A stretch of DNA of 64,000 bases from Pseudomonas sp. C2B4 (GTDB lineage: Bacteria > Pseudomonadota > Gammaproteobacteria > Pseudomonadales > Pseudomonadaceae), in NCBI RefSeq assembly GCF_013359695.1, contig NZ_JABFMU010000025.1, forward strand, positions 1 through 64,000. Direction: 5' to 3'. Both the position numbers and the translations under genes were made by a program. Under the pieces are notes generated by a model. It ran no database searches, was not told the DNA's origin, and was given only the letters and a program-made list of their open reading frames with translations. Position 1 is the first letter of the stretch, and every line of letters starts with the position of its first letter. Shown here piece by piece: positions 45,172 through 55,345 of this stretch.

Positions 45172-45906
45172 TCAGAGAACCTGCCGCAAAAACGCCTGCG
45201 CCCGCGGATCCTTCGGTGCATCGAAGAACTCCGCCGGCGAAGCATCTTCCAGCAACTTGCCGTGGTCGAAGAACAGCACCCGGTCCGCCACTTCCCGGGC
45301 AAAGCCCATTTCGTGGGTGACACAGACCATGGTCATGCCCTCCAGCGCCAGGTTCTTCATCACGTCCAGCACCTCACCAACCATTTCCGGGTCGAGTGCC
45401 GAAGTCGGCTCGTCGAACAGCATGACCTTCGGCTCCATCGCCAGCGCCCGGGCAATGGCCACGCGCTGTTGCTGGCCGCCGGACAGGCGCGATGGAAATT
45501 CGTGAGCCTTCTGCGCAATCCCGACCTTTTCCAGCAGCGCCATCGCCTTGGCCTCGCGCTCTTTCTTGCCGCGCTTGCGCACGACTTTCTGCGCCAGGCA
45601 CAGGTTCTCCAGCACGGTCATGTGCGGGAACAGGTTGAAGTGCTGGAACACCATGCCGACTTCGCGGCGATAGGCGTTGACGTCGGTTTTCGGGTCAGCC
45701 AGTTGCAACCCGTCGATGCTCACCGAGCCGGAGTCGAACGCTTCCAGGCCATTGAGGCAACGCAAGAAGGTCGATTTACCGGAACCGGACGGACCGATCA
45801 CCACCAGCACTTCGCCCTTGGCAACGTTGGTGGAAACGTTATCCACCGCGCGCACCACGTGGCCGCGGGTGTCGAAGACTTTTACCAGATCGCGAACTTC
45901 AATCAC
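45172..45906 (-). CDS. Polar amino-acid ABC transporter ATP-binding protein
   Basis: GlnQ/HisP-type ATPase of a polar amino-acid importer. Walker [11 protein letters not shown]-loop [10 protein letters not shown], signature LSGGQQQRV, Walker [13 protein letters not shown] and the switch His of VTHEMGF are all present. I chose the GTG at 45906 ([10 protein letters not shown], 244 residues, GGAGG site 10 bases before) over the ATG at 45927. The GTG overlaps the permease by 8 bases, the ATG by 29. Substrate cannot be named. Confidence 0.93.
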   Translation of the reverse strand: MIEVRDLVKVFDTRGHVVRAVDNVSTNVAKGEVLVVIGPSGSGKSTFLRCLNGLEAFDSGSVSIDGLQLADPKTDVNAYRREVGMVFQHFNLFPHMTVLENLCLAQKVVRKRGKKEREAKAMALLEKVGIAQKAHEFPSRLSGGQQQRVAIARALAMEPKVMLFDEPTSALDPEMVGEVLDVMKNLALEGMTMVCVTHEMGFAREVADRVLFFDHGKLLEDASPAEFFDAPKDPRAQAFLRQVL

Positions 45907-46858
45907 TTTGCGCGAGCCTCCGCTCAAGTCGGCCGGCGATTTTCGACAACGGCAGGTTGATCAACAAATACAGTCCTGCAACGCAGAACAGGATTTCGAA
46001 CGGCGAAAACGAGGTGGTGATGACTTCACGACCGCTTTTAAGCAGTTCGGTAATCGCGATCACCGACACCAGCGACGTGTCCTTCACCAGGCTGATGAAC
46101 TGCCCGGCCAACGGCGGCAGCACGCGCTTGAACGCTTGCGGTAGCACCACGTGACGCATCGACTGGCCTGCGCTCAACCCCAGGGAGCGCGCGGCTTCGT
46201 TCTGGCCACGGGCGATCGACTGCACGCCGGAACGGATAATTTCCGCCACATAGGCACCGGTGAACAGCGACAGCGCGGCGATCCCGGCGAATTCCCGGGA
46301 CAGGTTCATCACCGTGCCGATGAAGAAGTAGAAAATGAAGATCTGCACCAGCAGCGGCGTACCGCGCACCAGCTCGACGTAGATGGTCGAGAGGTCACGC
46401 AGGGTCGGGTTGTTCGACAGCCGGCACAGGCCGGTAGCGAGGCCGATCAACAAACCCAGCACACCTGAAACCACAGACAGCCACAAGGTCGTCCAAAGTC
46501 CCCACATCAACGGTCCCGCCGCCCAATGGCGGGTCACACCGATGACATCACCCTCGGCCACATCATCGCCCTGGGCGACTTGCAGGCTGTTTTCGTCGAC
46601 GGTCAGGTGTTGCTCGTCACCGGTCTCGTTGCGCAGGGTGACTTCAGCCTTGTCGCCCTTGCGCACCAGTTCGCTGACGGTAGAGATGTCGGCGGCGCGC
46701 TGGGACTCTTCGGCGTGGTAGGCGAAGTATTGCGGCACGCGGTTCCAACGCCATTCGTAGGACATCAGCGAGGTGGCGTAGTACAGCGCGCCGGCCAGGC
46801 CGATCAGCACCAGCACGGTCAATACGTGCCAGGGCCATTGGGCTGTTTTATGTTTCAT
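45899..46858 (-). CDS. Amino-acid ABC transporter permease with extended N-terminus
   Basis: The 319-residue permease starts at ATG 46858 ([10 protein letters not shown]); upstream in-frame sequence is REP read-through. A first membrane helix (about 11-30) is followed by about 85 hydrophilic residues (about 31-118), presumably periplasmic. The usual GltJ/HisM-like BPD_transp domain follows (about 119-310, [22 protein letters not shown] as EAA loop). Most permeases of this class are about 220-250 residues, so the insert is notable. It pairs with the ATPase and the binding protein next door. Confidence 0.93.
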   Translation of the reverse strand: MKHKTAQWPWHVLTVLVLIGLAGALYYATSLMSYEWRWNRVPQYFAYHAEESQRAADISTVSELVRKGDKAEVTLRNETGDEQHLTVDENSLQVAQGDDVAEGDVIGVTRHWAAGPLMWGLWTTLWLSVVSGVLGLLIGLATGLCRLSNNPTLRDLSTIYVELVRGTPLLVQIFIFYFFIGTVMNLSREFAGIAALSLFTGAYVAEIIRSGVQSIARGQNEAARSLGLSAGQSMRHVVLPQAFKRVLPPLAGQFISLVKDTSLVSVIAITELLKSGREVITTSFSPFEILFCVAGLYLLINLPLSKIAGRLERRLAQSD

Positions 46859-46899
46859 TTGCTCTGAGGTTTCCGAATTCTGTGTCGCGAAGGAGGCCG

Positions 46900-46965
46900 C
46901 CTTCGCGAGCAGGCTCGCTCCCACATGGGACCGAGATCAAATGTGGGAGCGAGCCTGCTCGCGAA
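46900..46965. repeat. REP pair inside the amino-acid ABC operon
   Basis: Two inverted REP cores, about 18 bases apart, separate the binding-protein gene from the permease gene. They may stabilise the upstream message so that more binding protein than membrane protein is made. Confidence 0.85.
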
Positions 46966-46995
46966 TGGGGCAACCCGGTCTATCAGACCGAGTGT

Positions 46996-47793
46996 TTACT
47001 CCATGTCCTTGAGCCACTCGGTGCTCTTGAACCACTTGTCATGGATGCGATCGTAGGTGCCGTCTTCGTGGATCTGGTGCAGGAAGTTGTTGATGAAGTT
47101 GATGCTGTCGTAGTCACCCTTCTTCAGACCAAAGGCCAGGGGTTCGTAGGTGAACGGCTTGTCGAGGAACACCAGCTTGCCGTTGCCGACCTTGTTCACT
47201 GCAACGACGTTGTAAGGCGCGTCGTAGATGAAGGCGTCAGCCTTGCCGTTGACCACGTCCAGCACTGCTTCCTGCTCGTTGTCGTAGCCGTGGTACTTGG
47301 CTTTGGAAATCAGCTTTTTGGCAACCATTTCGCCAGTGGTGCCGAGCTTGGAGGTAATGCGGTAGTCGGCGGTGTTCAGGTCTTTATAGGACTTGATGGT
47401 GCCTTCCAGCTCCTTGCGGATCAGCAGCGTCTGGCCGACCACGATGAAGGGTTCGCTGAAGTTCAGGCGCAGGTTGCGTTCCTGGGTCAGGGTCATGCCG
47501 CTGCCGATCATGTCGAACTTGTCGGTCAACAGGGCCGGGATGATGCCGTCGTACCCGGTGGACACCAATTCCAGCTTGACGCCCATGGCCTTGGTCATGG
47601 CCTTGAGGATGTCGACTTCGAAACCGATGATCTCGCCACGCTTGTTGGTCATTTCGAACGGCATGTAGGTCGGATCCATGCCGACTTTCAACGTGCCGCG
47701 CTTGACCGCGTCATCGATGGCACCGGCCTGCGCCGCGCTGACTGCAACCAATGCCGTGACGCCGACCAGCAGCATCGACAGATACTTCTTCAT
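46996..47793 (-). CDS. Amino-acid ABC transporter substrate-binding protein
   Basis: A periplasmic family 3 binding protein. The start is ATG 47793 (MKKYLSMLLVG, 265 residues) with a signal peptide cleaved near AAQAGAID. Conserved parts are GTLKVGMDPTYMPFEM, IIGFEVDILKAM and the acidic DAFIYDAPYN hinge. It is the first gene of a three-gene importer on the minus strand. A weak promoter-like pair (TTGTGC, 16 bases, TAGCAT) lies upstream. Ligand class is polar amino acids; the exact one is unknown. Confidence 0.92.
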   Translation of the reverse strand: MKKYLSMLLVGVTALVAVSAAQAGAIDDAVKRGTLKVGMDPTYMPFEMTNKRGEIIGFEVDILKAMTKAMGVKLELVSTGYDGIIPALLTDKFDMIGSGMTLTQERNLRLNFSEPFIVVGQTLLIRKELEGTIKSYKDLNTADYRITSKLGTTGEMVAKKLISKAKYHGYDNEQEAVLDVVNGKADAFIYDAPYNVVAVNKVGNGKLVFLDKPFTYEPLAFGLKKGDYDSINFINNFLHQIHEDGTYDRIHDKWFKSTEWLKDME

Positions 47794-47961
47794 CTTCAAG
47801 TCCCCAAAACCATTGCATTTGCGGCGCGAAATCGACCGTTTTCCTGAGAAAACCGATAGATACGGACACAAAGTTGTCCGGGCGCACCAATTCGGGGACG
47901 GATGCTAACGCACTCGCTCGATTGCACAAAGGTTTAGGCGGGATTTGTTGGCAGGAACAAA

Positions 47962-47990
47962 TAAAAAGCCCCGCTGGCTGGCGGGGCTAT
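47962..47990 (-). terminator. Rho-independent terminator of opgGH
   Basis: AGCCCCGC pairs with GCGGGGCT around a TGGCTG loop and is followed by TTTTTA on the minus strand. It lies beyond the REP pair downstream of opgH. Confidence 0.85.
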
Positions 47991-48090
47991 GTAGGAGCGA
48001 GCTTGCTCGCGATGATCGTTAACGATTACGCGTGTTTACTCATTAGACACGGCGCTCTTGAGTCCATCGCGAGCAAGCTCGCTCCTACAG
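47989..48090. repeat. REP-like pair (TAGGAGCGAGCTTGC variant) after opgH
   Basis: Two inverted copies of the TAGGAGCGAGCTTGCTCGCG variant frame a short inner stem with AACGATTA. They lie between the opgH stop and its terminator. Confidence 0.8.
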
Positions 48091-48099
48091 GGTTTTTCA

Positions 48100-50670
48100 T
48101 CATGCCAACTGAGGCTGTACGCTCAGCGGCTTGAGCGGCAGCAACGGTGCATGGGGGTCGGCCTTGACCGACTTGCGCCATGCGCCCAACCACTCAGGGT
48201 GGCCTTCGTTCCAGACTTGCTCATGCAAGCGGGCCAATGCCACCGGGTCACTCAGCAATTGCACACGCTCATTGTTGGTCAGCCCCTCAGGTCCGACCTT
48301 CATCGCGTGCCGTACCCGCTCGATCCGCAGCCATTCGATCGGCTCGGCCTCGCGGTGACGGGAAGTCGCCAGCGAGCATGCCAAGGCATTCTGCTGTGGA
48401 TCGACCACCGAACGGACGAAGCCGTCGTTCAGCGCGTGCCAGCGGTTTTCGTGGGTGTACTGGTCGGTTGCCAGCAACGCCTGTGGCGGATTGTATTCCT
48501 CAGGGATCAGGAACAGGCTCTCGTCACGGGACTTGAGACCCAGACCGACACGGCTGGAAATCACCGACACCGGGATCGACAGCATCAACGAACCGACGAT
48601 CGGCACCAGCCACCACAGGAAGCTCGGGTTCAGCCAGATCACCAGCAGGGCCCAGAAGAAGCCCAGCAAGGTTTGCGGACCGTGGCGCTTGACCGCTTCG
48701 CTCCATGGCGTGGAGTCGTCGTCACGCTGTGGCGAGTTCCAGGTCGCGGCCCAGCCGAGGAACGCGGCGAGGACGAAACGGGTGTGGAAAATCATCCGCA
48801 CCGGTGCCAGCAGCATGGAGAACAGCATCTCCAGCAGCATCGACAGCGTCACCTTGAACTTGCCGCCGAACTCTTTCGCGCCCTTGGCCCAGATCAGGAT
48901 GATGCTCAACAGCTTCGGCAGGAACAGCAGCACGATTGTGGTCGAGAACAGCGCGATCGCCTTGTCCGGGTGCCATTGTGGCCACAACGGATAGAGCTGG
49001 CGCGGCTCGAGGAAGTATTGCGGCTCCATCAGCGTGTTGACCGCCAGCAGCGCCGTCGACAGCACGAGGAAGAAGAACCACAGCGGGGCCGACAGGTAGG
49101 ACATCACGCCGGTCAGGAACACGGCGCGGTGCACCGGGTGCATGCCCTTGACCAGGAACAGGCGGAAGTTCATCAGGTTACCGTGGCACCAGCGACGGTC
49201 ACGCTTGAGCTCGTCCAGCAGGTTCGGCGGCAGTTCTTCATAGCTGCCCGGCAAGTCGTAGGCAATCCACACGCCCCAGCCGGCACGGCGCATCAGCGCG
49301 GCTTCAACGAAGTCGTGGGAGAGGATTGCGCCGGCGAACGCGCCTTTACCGGGCAGCGGCGCCAGGGCGCAGTGCTCGATGAACGGCTTCATGCGGATGA
49401 TCGCGTTGTGGCCCCAGTAGTGCGATTCGCCCAACTGCCAGAAGTGCAGACCCGCCGTGAACAGCGGACCGTACACACGGGTGGCGAACTGCTGCATGCG
49501 CGCATACAGGGTGTCCATGCCCGAGGCACGTGGCGCGGTCTGGATGATCCCCGCGTCCGGTGTGGCTTCCATCAGGCGCACCAGGCTGGTCAGGCACTCG
49601 CCACTCATTACGGAGTCGGCGTCGAGGACGACCATGTACTTGTAGTCACCGCCCCAGCGACGGCAGAAGTCGTCGAGGTTGCCGCTCTTGCGTTTTACGC
49701 GACGACGGCGGCGGCGATAGAAGATCTTGCCAAAGCCCTTGGCTTCGCGACAGACGTCCAGCCAGGCCTGCTGCTCGGCGACGCAGATGTCGGCGTCGTT
49801 ACTGTCGCTGAGGACGAAGAAGTCGAAACGATCCAGGTCACCGGTGGCCGCGACCGACTCGAAGGTCGCCCGCAGACCGGCAAACACCCGCGGCACGTCT
49901 TCGTTGCAGATTGGCATCACCAGTGCGGTGCGCGCGTCTTTCGGAATCGGCTCGTTACCGGCGCTGGCACCGGAAATGCGGTATTTATCGTGGCCGGTGA
50001 GCAGCTCGAGGAAGCCCATCAGCGCCGTCCAGAAACCGGCCGACACCCAGCAGAACAGAATCCCGAACAGAATCAGGATGCTGGTCTGCAACGCATATGG
50101 CAGCACTTGCGTGGCGGTTTGCAGCAGCGGTTGATGCAGGACCTCTTCGAGGTCGACGAACGACCAGCCCTGGTACGGCATGATGCCTTTCATGTACCAG
50201 CCGGCGACGATGGTCTGGCCGAGCATCAGCACCAGCAGAATGTAGCGGCGGATCGAGCCGACCGTACGCCAGCGCGCCGCCGGCAGCACGTTCTCGTCTT
50301 TCGGCGGCTTCGGCGGGTTGGTGCGACCGGTCAGGCGACGCCAGCCGCGCACCAGAATGTTGGTGCGCCATGGCTCCGGCACGACCTTGGTCCGCCGAAT
50401 CGGTGGGGTCGCCTTGAGACAGACCCGACCGCTGGCGTCGAGCGCCAGCATTTCGGCGTCCTGCAATTCTTCGGCGGTGCTGAGTGTCAGGCGCTTGCCC
50501 ACCGAAGCCTGGGCGGCCTCGGTCGGCGCGTCGAACGTCGAAGACGACAGACGCTCATGCAGTTCGCTGAAAGACTTGCAGCCCGCGAGCTCCGCGCGCT
50601 GCTGGTCGGTCATCGGCAGATGTGCCAGATACTCGGAAAGCGTCTCTGGCTGTACTTGAGAATTACTCAT
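48100..50670 (-). CDS. opgH: Glucans biosynthesis glucosyltransferase OpgH
   Basis: OpgH builds the linear beta-1,2-glucose backbone of osmoregulated periplasmic glucans from UDP-glucose. The 856-residue membrane protein has two N-terminal membrane helices (about 140-205) and a GT2 catalytic domain (about 230-520). Its acidic motifs are [19 protein letters not shown] and the DRRWCHGN signature. A block of several C-terminal membrane helices follows (about 515-700). Its start overlaps the opgG end by 8 bases, so the two are translationally coupled. Confidence 0.96.
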   Translation of the reverse strand: MSNSQVQPETLSEYLAHLPMTDQQRAELAGCKSFSELHERLSSSTFDAPTEAAQASVGKRLTLSTAEELQDAEMLALDASGRVCLKATPPIRRTKVVPEPWRTNILVRGWRRLTGRTNPPKPPKDENVLPAARWRTVGSIRRYILLVLMLGQTIVAGWYMKGIMPYQGWSFVDLEEVLHQPLLQTATQVLPYALQTSILILFGILFCWVSAGFWTALMGFLELLTGHDKYRISGASAGNEPIPKDARTALVMPICNEDVPRVFAGLRATFESVAATGDLDRFDFFVLSDSNDADICVAEQQAWLDVCREAKGFGKIFYRRRRRRVKRKSGNLDDFCRRWGGDYKYMVVLDADSVMSGECLTSLVRLMEATPDAGIIQTAPRASGMDTLYARMQQFATRVYGPLFTAGLHFWQLGESHYWGHNAIIRMKPFIEHCALAPLPGKGAFAGAILSHDFVEAALMRRAGWGVWIAYDLPGSYEELPPNLLDELKRDRRWCHGNLMNFRLFLVKGMHPVHRAVFLTGVMSYLSAPLWFFFLVLSTALLAVNTLMEPQYFLEPRQLYPLWPQWHPDKAIALFSTTIVLLFLPKLLSIILIWAKGAKEFGGKFKVTLSMLLEMLFSMLLAPVRMIFHTRFVLAAFLGWAATWNSPQRDDDSTPWSEAVKRHGPQTLLGFFWALLVIWLNPSFLWWLVPIVGSLMLSIPVSVISSRVGLGLKSRDESLFLIPEEYNPPQALLATDQYTHENRWHALNDGFVRSVVDPQQNALACSLATSRHREAEPIEWLRIERVRHAMKVGPEGLTNNERVQLLSDPVALARLHEQVWNEGHPEWLGAWRKSVKADPHAPLLPLKPLSVQPQLA

Positions 50671-52483
50671 CGGCAGGCAACTGATAGCTCCAGGTCTCGG
50701 TCAGGACTTCTTCAGTCGGTGCCGATACCGGTGTGGCTGGGGCCGCTTCGGCAGCTGCTGGCTGCTTGGCGTCATTGTTGTTCGCCTTGTCCTTGGCATC
50801 TGCGACCGGCTTGGCTTCAGCCTTGTTGGCTTCGGCGGCGGCCTTCGCGTCCTTGTCCGCTTTTTCCGCTTGCTTGGCGGCGACCTTGTCGGCCTTGGCA
50901 ACGGAAGAAGTGGACGCTGGAATCGACGTCTTGGCCAGGTCGGCAGGCACGATGTTCTGCACCAGTGCCGCACGCATCTCGGTGGACTTGCTCGGGTCCT
51001 TGATCTTCATGCGCAGGGTCAGGCGCCAGCCCTTGGTTTCAGGGTTGTAGCGCACGCTGTTCTCGACCAGTTCGGCGTTGTCGCCGACGCTGACCTGACT
51101 GCGCACATCGGTATCCGCTGGCAATGCCGCCAGGGATGGGCCTTCGAAATCGACCAGGTAGGCAACGCTGCCATCCGGCTGACGAATCAGGTTGGACTGC
51201 TTGACGTCACCCGTGGATTTCAGGGTCTGATTGACCCAGGCGCTGTCCGGCGCGTGCAACGCGGCTTCGTCCATGGTCCAGTGCATGCGATAGGCGAAGT
51301 CCAGCGGCTGGCCTGGCTCCGGCATCTTTTCCGGGCTCCAGAAAGCCACGATATTGTCGTTGGTTTCGTCGGCGGTCGGAATCTCGACCAGATCGACGGT
51401 GCCCTTGCCCCAGTCGCCTTTCGGTTCGATCCAGGCGCTCGGACGCTTGTCGTAGCGGTCGTCGAGGTCTTCGTAGTGGCTGAAGTCACGGCCACGCTGC
51501 AGCAAGCCGAAACCGCGCGGGTTCTCCACGGAGAAGTTGCTCACGGCCAGGTGTTTCGGGTTGTTCAGCGGACGCCAGATCCACTCGCCATTGCCCGCAT
51601 GGATCGCCAGGCCGCTGGAATCGTGCAGCTCACGACGGTAGTTGAGGACTTTCGACGGCTGGTTGGCACCGAACAGGAACATGCTGGTCAACGGGGCGAT
51701 GCCCAGTTTGCCGACCTTGTCGCGCAGGTACATCTGCGCCTTGACGTCGACAATGGTGTCGCTGCCCGGACGCAGGGTCAGACGATAGGCGCCGGTTGCC
51801 CGTGGCGAATCCAGCAGTGCGAAGATCACCAGGTGTTTGTCGCCTGGTCTCGGCTGTTCGATCCAGAACTCGCGAAAGCGCGGGAATTCTTCGCCGGACG
51901 GCAAGGCGGTATCGAGCGCCAGGCCGCGTGCGGACAGACCATAGACGTGCCCCTTGCCGACAACGCGGAAGTAGCTCGCGCCGAGCATGGTCATGATTTC
52001 GTCTTGCTTGTCGGCCTTGTTGACCGGGTACAGCACGCGGAAACCGGCGTAGCCCAGTTGCTCAGTGGCCTTGGGGTCGAACTTGAGGTCGCCGAAATCG
52101 AAACGACTCGGGTCGTACTTGATCTCTTCGACGGTGTTCGCGGTGATTTCGTTGATTTTCACCGGCGTATCGAAGTGCATGCCCTGGTGATAGAACGACA
52201 GTTTGAACGGGGTTTTCTGATCCGCCCACTCGGCCTTTTCCGTCAGGAAACGAATTTTCTGATAGTCCGCGAACTTCATCTCGCGAAATTCGTTCGGCAG
52301 GTTACTGCGCGGCGCTTCGTACTTCTGCCCGGCCAGCTCTTTTGCCTTGGCCGATACATCATCCAGGTTGAATGCCCAAAGCTGGCCGGCGCTGAGCAGG
52401 CACAGGAGTGCCGAACCTGCTACCAGAGCGCTACGTAACCGTTTGGCAGACAATTTTGGTGCGTTACAGGGACTAACAATCAC
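50663..52483 (-). CDS. opgG: Glucans biosynthesis protein OpgG
   Basis: OpgG is a periplasmic protein that helps process periplasmic glucans. The start is the GTG at 52483 ([11 protein letters not shown], 606 residues), with GAGGG 7 bases upstream. A signal peptide ends near GQLWA. The MdoG domain (from [15 protein letters not shown]) runs to about 520 and contains [14 protein letters not shown]-like segments. It ends with an unusual 70-80-residue Ala/Lys/Asp-rich low-complexity stretch before [12 protein letters not shown], making it longer than the roughly 511 residues of E. coli OpgG. It lies downstream of a structured leader (52533-52572). Confidence 0.95.
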   Translation of the reverse strand: MIVSPCNAPKLSAKRLRSALVAGSALLCLLSAGQLWAFNLDDVSAKAKELAGQKYEAPRSNLPNEFREMKFADYQKIRFLTEKAEWADQKTPFKLSFYHQGMHFDTPVKINEITANTVEEIKYDPSRFDFGDLKFDPKATEQLGYAGFRVLYPVNKADKQDEIMTMLGASYFRVVGKGHVYGLSARGLALDTALPSGEEFPRFREFWIEQPRPGDKHLVIFALLDSPRATGAYRLTLRPGSDTIVDVKAQMYLRDKVGKLGIAPLTSMFLFGANQPSKVLNYRRELHDSSGLAIHAGNGEWIWRPLNNPKHLAVSNFSVENPRGFGLLQRGRDFSHYEDLDDRYDKRPSAWIEPKGDWGKGTVDLVEIPTADETNDNIVAFWSPEKMPEPGQPLDFAYRMHWTMDEAALHAPDSAWVNQTLKSTGDVKQSNLIRQPDGSVAYLVDFEGPSLAALPADTDVRSQVSVGDNAELVENSVRYNPETKGWRLTLRMKIKDPSKSTEMRAALVQNIVPADLAKTSIPASTSSVAKADKVAAKQAEKADKDAKAAAEANKAEAKPVADAKDKANNNDAKQPAAAEAAPATPVSAPTEEVLTETWSYQLPADE

Positions 52484-52532
52484 GAGCAACCCTCGCCGAA
52501 AACAGATCAAAAAACCAACGGCCAGTTGAAGG

Positions 52533-52572
52533 GTCTGTAAGGTTCCCGGTACGAAAAACCGGCCTTGCAGAC
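52533..52572 (-). promoter_or_regulatory. Stem-loop in the opgG leader
   Basis: On the minus strand GTCTG..CAGAC, AAGG..CCTT and CCGG..CCGG pair in register with one mismatch and a 3-base bulge, giving a 40-base hairpin with a 9-base loop. It ends about 50 bases upstream of the opgG start and is likely within the mRNA leader. Regulatory function is inferred from structure only. Confidence 0.45.
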
Positions 52573-52772
52573 CACTCTTGCCAAGTTGGCGAGCATTGTT
52601 CCGACTCCGATGGGGCTAAATGATTCCCCAAACGGTTCAGGACAAGTCTCTACCTAAGTCAAAATGGACCAACGAACGCTGATCCCCGTAGCGCGCGATT
52701 ATCTAGTAGGCCGCGTTACAACGCATCAGGGGTAACAAAGTATTTATCGCGAAAAATGCCTGTTTTCAGCCG

Positions 52773-52800
52773 AAAAACCCGTAAAAAGATGTTTCACGGG
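52773..52800 (-). terminator. Terminator of dtd
   Basis: CCCGTGAAA pairs partly with TTTTTACGGG, followed by TTTTT on the minus strand, just 4 bases after the dtd stop. The stem is moderate. Confidence 0.6.
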
Positions 52801-52803
52801 CTT

Positions 52804-53241
52804 TCAGGTCTGTAACAGAAAGGTTACCGGGCCATCATTGACCAGGTGCACCTGCATATCCGCGCCGAATCTACCTGATGCCACAGTGCCATGCACCTGT
52901 TTCGCTTTGCTTAATAGATAGTCGAACAGCTCCTCACCCAGGGCCGGGGGAGCCGCCGTCGAGAAACTCGGGCGCAACCCGCTCTTGGTGTCTGCGGCCA
53001 GGGTGAACTGGGAGACCAGCAGTAACCCGCCGCCCACATCCGCCAGGGACAGATTCATCTTGCCCTCGGCATCGCTGAACACCCGATAGTTAAGCAGCTT
53101 ATTGAGAAGTTTGTCGGCGCTGGCCCGAGTGTCATCGGGCTCAACGGCCACCAGCACCAGCAACCCCTGATCAACCGCCCCTACCACCTCGCCCGCAACC
53201 TCGACTCGCGCGCCACGCACGCGCTGCAGCAGCCCCTTCAT
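52804..53241 (-). CDS. dtd: D-aminoacyl-tRNA deacylase
   Basis: Dtd removes D-amino acids wrongly attached to tRNA. The 145 residues have the two diagnostic motifs, [17 protein letters not shown] (about 77-93) and the Gly-cis-Pro loop NDGPVTF near the C-terminus. Its start overlaps the pip stop by 4 bases, so pip and dtd are coupled. Confidence 0.96.
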   Translation of the reverse strand: MKGLLQRVRGARVEVAGEVVGAVDQGLLVLVAVEPDDTRASADKLLNKLLNYRVFSDAEGKMNLSLADVGGGLLLVSQFTLAADTKSGLRPSFSTAAPPALGEELFDYLLSKAKQVHGTVASGRFGADMQVHLVNDGPVTFLLQT

Positions 53242-54209
53242 GCTTCGTCGGGGGCCAGGTCGAGCAGGCGCCGTGCCATGCGATCGGCAGCGCGAACCAG
53301 GGCATCGGTAATCCCCGGTTCGGCGGCGGCATGGCCAGCGTCACGGATGATTTGCAGTTCGCTGTTCGGCCAGGCCTGGTGCAGTTCCCAGGCATTGTCC
53401 AGCGGGCAGATCACGTCATAGCGACCATGGATGATCACGCCGGGCAAATGGGCGATCTTGCCCATGTCGCGAATCAGCTGGTTAGGTTCAAGGAACGCAT
53501 TGTTGGTGAAGTAGTGGCATTCGATTCGGGCGATCGACAGCGCGCGCTGAGGCTCGGAGAAACGATCGACCACCAGCGGGTTCGGGCGCAGGGTCGCGGT
53601 CCGGCCTTCCCACGTGGACCAGGCCTTGGCGGCATGCATCTGGGCGATTTGATCGTTGCCGGTCAGGCGTTTGTGGAACGCCGTGAGCAAGTCGTCGCGC
53701 TCGTCCAGCGGGATCGGCGCGATGTAGTCCTGCCAGTAGTCGGGGAACAGACGGCTGGCACCGGCCTGATAGAACCACTCGATTTCCTGCGGACGGCAGA
53801 GAAAAATCCCGCGCACGATCAAACCGTGCACGCGCTCCGGATGGGTTTGCGCGTAAGCCAGCGCCAGGGTTGAACCCCAGGAGCCACCGAACAGCACCCA
53901 CTTGTCGATACCCAGGTGCTGGCGGATTCGCTCAAGGTCGGCCACCAGATCCCAGGTGGTGTTGTTTTCCAGGCTGGCGTGGGGCGTGGAGCGACCGCAA
54001 CCACGCTGGTCGAAGGTCACGATGCGGTAAAGATTGGGATCGAAGTAGCAGCGGCTCGCCGCATCGCACCCGGCGCCGGGGCCGCCGTGAATGAACACCA
54101 CCGGCAAACCTTGCGGTGAACCGCTTTCGTCGACATACAGCGTGTGAGTTTCGTCGACGGCCAGATCGTGCCGGGCGTAGGGTTTGATCTGCGGGTACAA
54201 AGTCTGCAT
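53238..54209 (-). CDS. pip: Proline iminopeptidase
   Basis: Pip removes N-terminal proline from peptides. This alpha/beta hydrolase has 323 residues, with the oxyanion HGGPGAG, nucleophile Ser in [15 protein letters not shown], and the Asp and His of [11 protein letters not shown] and [12 protein letters not shown]. No signal peptide is present, so it is cytosolic. It is co-transcribed with dtd. Confidence 0.95.
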   Translation of the reverse strand: MQTLYPQIKPYARHDLAVDETHTLYVDESGSPQGLPVVFIHGGPGAGCDAASRCYFDPNLYRIVTFDQRGCGRSTPHASLENNTTWDLVADLERIRQHLGIDKWVLFGGSWGSTLALAYAQTHPERVHGLIVRGIFLCRPQEIEWFYQAGASRLFPDYWQDYIAPIPLDERDDLLTAFHKRLTGNDQIAQMHAAKAWSTWEGRTATLRPNPLVVDRFSEPQRALSIARIECHYFTNNAFLEPNQLIRDMGKIAHLPGVIIHGRYDVICPLDNAWELHQAWPNSELQIIRDAGHAAAEPGITDALVRAADRMARRLLDLAPDEA

Positions 54210-54313
54210 TGCGCGCTCCGTAAGGGGTCGAGTTCATCCCTGGGGGGACTTCTATTATTCAGCCGTCCGGCATCATAAACCCGATTTACGTCAATGAGCA
54301 TGCCCTTGCAGAG

Positions 54314-55231
54314 TCAGAGTTTTGCCGCCAGATAATCGATCAACGTTTCGTAAAGCGCATCGACCTCGGCAGCCTGCCTGCGCGCCCGTAAACAGCCATG
54401 AACCAATCCATTGCCGTAGTACAGCGTCGCGGGCACTCCAGCGGCGTTGAGGCGTTCGGCATACTGCACGCCGTCATCGCGCAACGGGTCGAACTGCGCC
54501 ACGGCAATCAATGCCGGCGGCAATCCACTGTAATTCGCGGCCAGCAACGGCATCGCATAGGCGCCCGGTTTTTCCGTGCCACGCAAATACAACGCCTGAT
54601 AACAGTCCACGTCACTGCTGCCGAGCAACGGAGCGTCAACGCATTCGCTGCGCGACGCCAAGTGGCGATCACCCCCGAGTCCCGGATAGATCAGCACCTG
54701 TGCACAAGGCACAGGCTCGCCGGCATCGCGAAGCGCCAGACACAATGCTGCGGCCAGATTGCCGCCGGCACTGTCACCCGCCACCAGTGTGCGCTTGGGG
54801 TCGAGCCGAAACGGACCGGTGCGTAACGCCCGCCAGACAGCCAGGCAATCATCGAACGCCGCCGGGAATGGATGCTCCGGCGCCAGACGGTAATCAACGG
54901 CAATCACCAACACGCCAAGCGTCGAGGCCAGTTCAGCACAGATAAAGTCGTGGGAATCCAGATCCCCCACCACCCAACCACCGCCGTGCAGATAGACGAT
55001 GCACGGCGCGCCGTCGGTCGCGAGCGCAACCGGCGGCTGATACGAGCGAACGGGAACTCCCGCCAACTCGAAATCGACCACGTATAGCTCGGCGGGACGT
55101 GGCGATGTGAAAGCCCGGCACATGTCGCTGTAGGCCTGGCGCAATCCCGAGAGGCTGCTGTCGGTGCTGTTGAAGCTGACGGTTTTCTCGATGAAAGCCT
55201 GCATCTGTATAGAAAGCGGGTAGGAAGCCAT
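54314..55231 (-). CDS. Alpha/beta hydrolase, HSL (family IV) esterase
   Basis: The 305-residue protein has the HGGGWVVGD oxyanion motif and the nucleophile motif VAGDSAGGNLAAALC. An Asp lies in AQFDPLRDDG and a His in YGNGLVHGCLRA. These are the hallmarks of hormone-sensitive-lipase-like carboxylesterases. There is no signal peptide. No neighbouring gene explains a specific substrate. It stands alone upstream of a palindromic repeat. Confidence 0.88.
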   Translation of the reverse strand: MASYPLSIQMQAFIEKTVSFNSTDSSLSGLRQAYSDMCRAFTSPRPAELYVVDFELAGVPVRSYQPPVALATDGAPCIVYLHGGGWVVGDLDSHDFICAELASTLGVLVIAVDYRLAPEHPFPAAFDDCLAVWRALRTGPFRLDPKRTLVAGDSAGGNLAAALCLALRDAGEPVPCAQVLIYPGLGGDRHLASRSECVDAPLLGSSDVDCYQALYLRGTEKPGAYAMPLLAANYSGLPPALIAVAQFDPLRDDGVQYAERLNAAGVPATLYYGNGLVHGCLRARRQAAEVDALYETLIDYLAAKL

Positions 55232-55273
55232 GAGCCTGGTGCCCGTTCAGGGGAAATATGGGTGGACTAAACC

Positions 55274-55330
55274 TGCGGGAGCCTTGTGGCGAGGGGATTT
55301 ATCCCCTCGCCACAAGGCTCGCTCCCACAG
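55274..55330. repeat. Palindromic repeat with GAGGGGATTTATCCCC core
   Basis: A nearly perfect palindrome (GCCTTGTGGCGAGGGGA against TCCCCTCGCCACAAGGC) sits between the esterase gene and the choline-type binding-protein gene. Its centre is the same core found in the 31181-31346 element, and it has a REP-like right end. Confidence 0.75.
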
Positions 55331-55345
55331 GCTTTGCGGCAGCCG

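Larger units (their letters stand above)
47794..48099. other. Intergenic region between opgH and the amino-acid binding-protein gene
   Basis: About 306 bases contain the opgH terminator, a REP pair and, on the right of the binding-protein gene, its likely promoter region. No protein-coding sequence is supported. Confidence 0.6.
52484..52803. other. Intergenic region between dtd and opgG
   Basis: About 320 bases hold the dtd terminator at the far end and a long stem-loop near opgG. An unusually AT-rich middle (around 52600-52770) should contain the opgG promoter. No promoter match was good enough to call. Confidence 0.55.

Noticed and set aside
46859-46924. N-terminal extensions reading MGASLLAK on several genes (permease here, others near 28772 and 24002).
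   Set aside because: The extra codons are translated REP DNA. The family-conserved starts lie downstream and most have better ribosome-binding sites.
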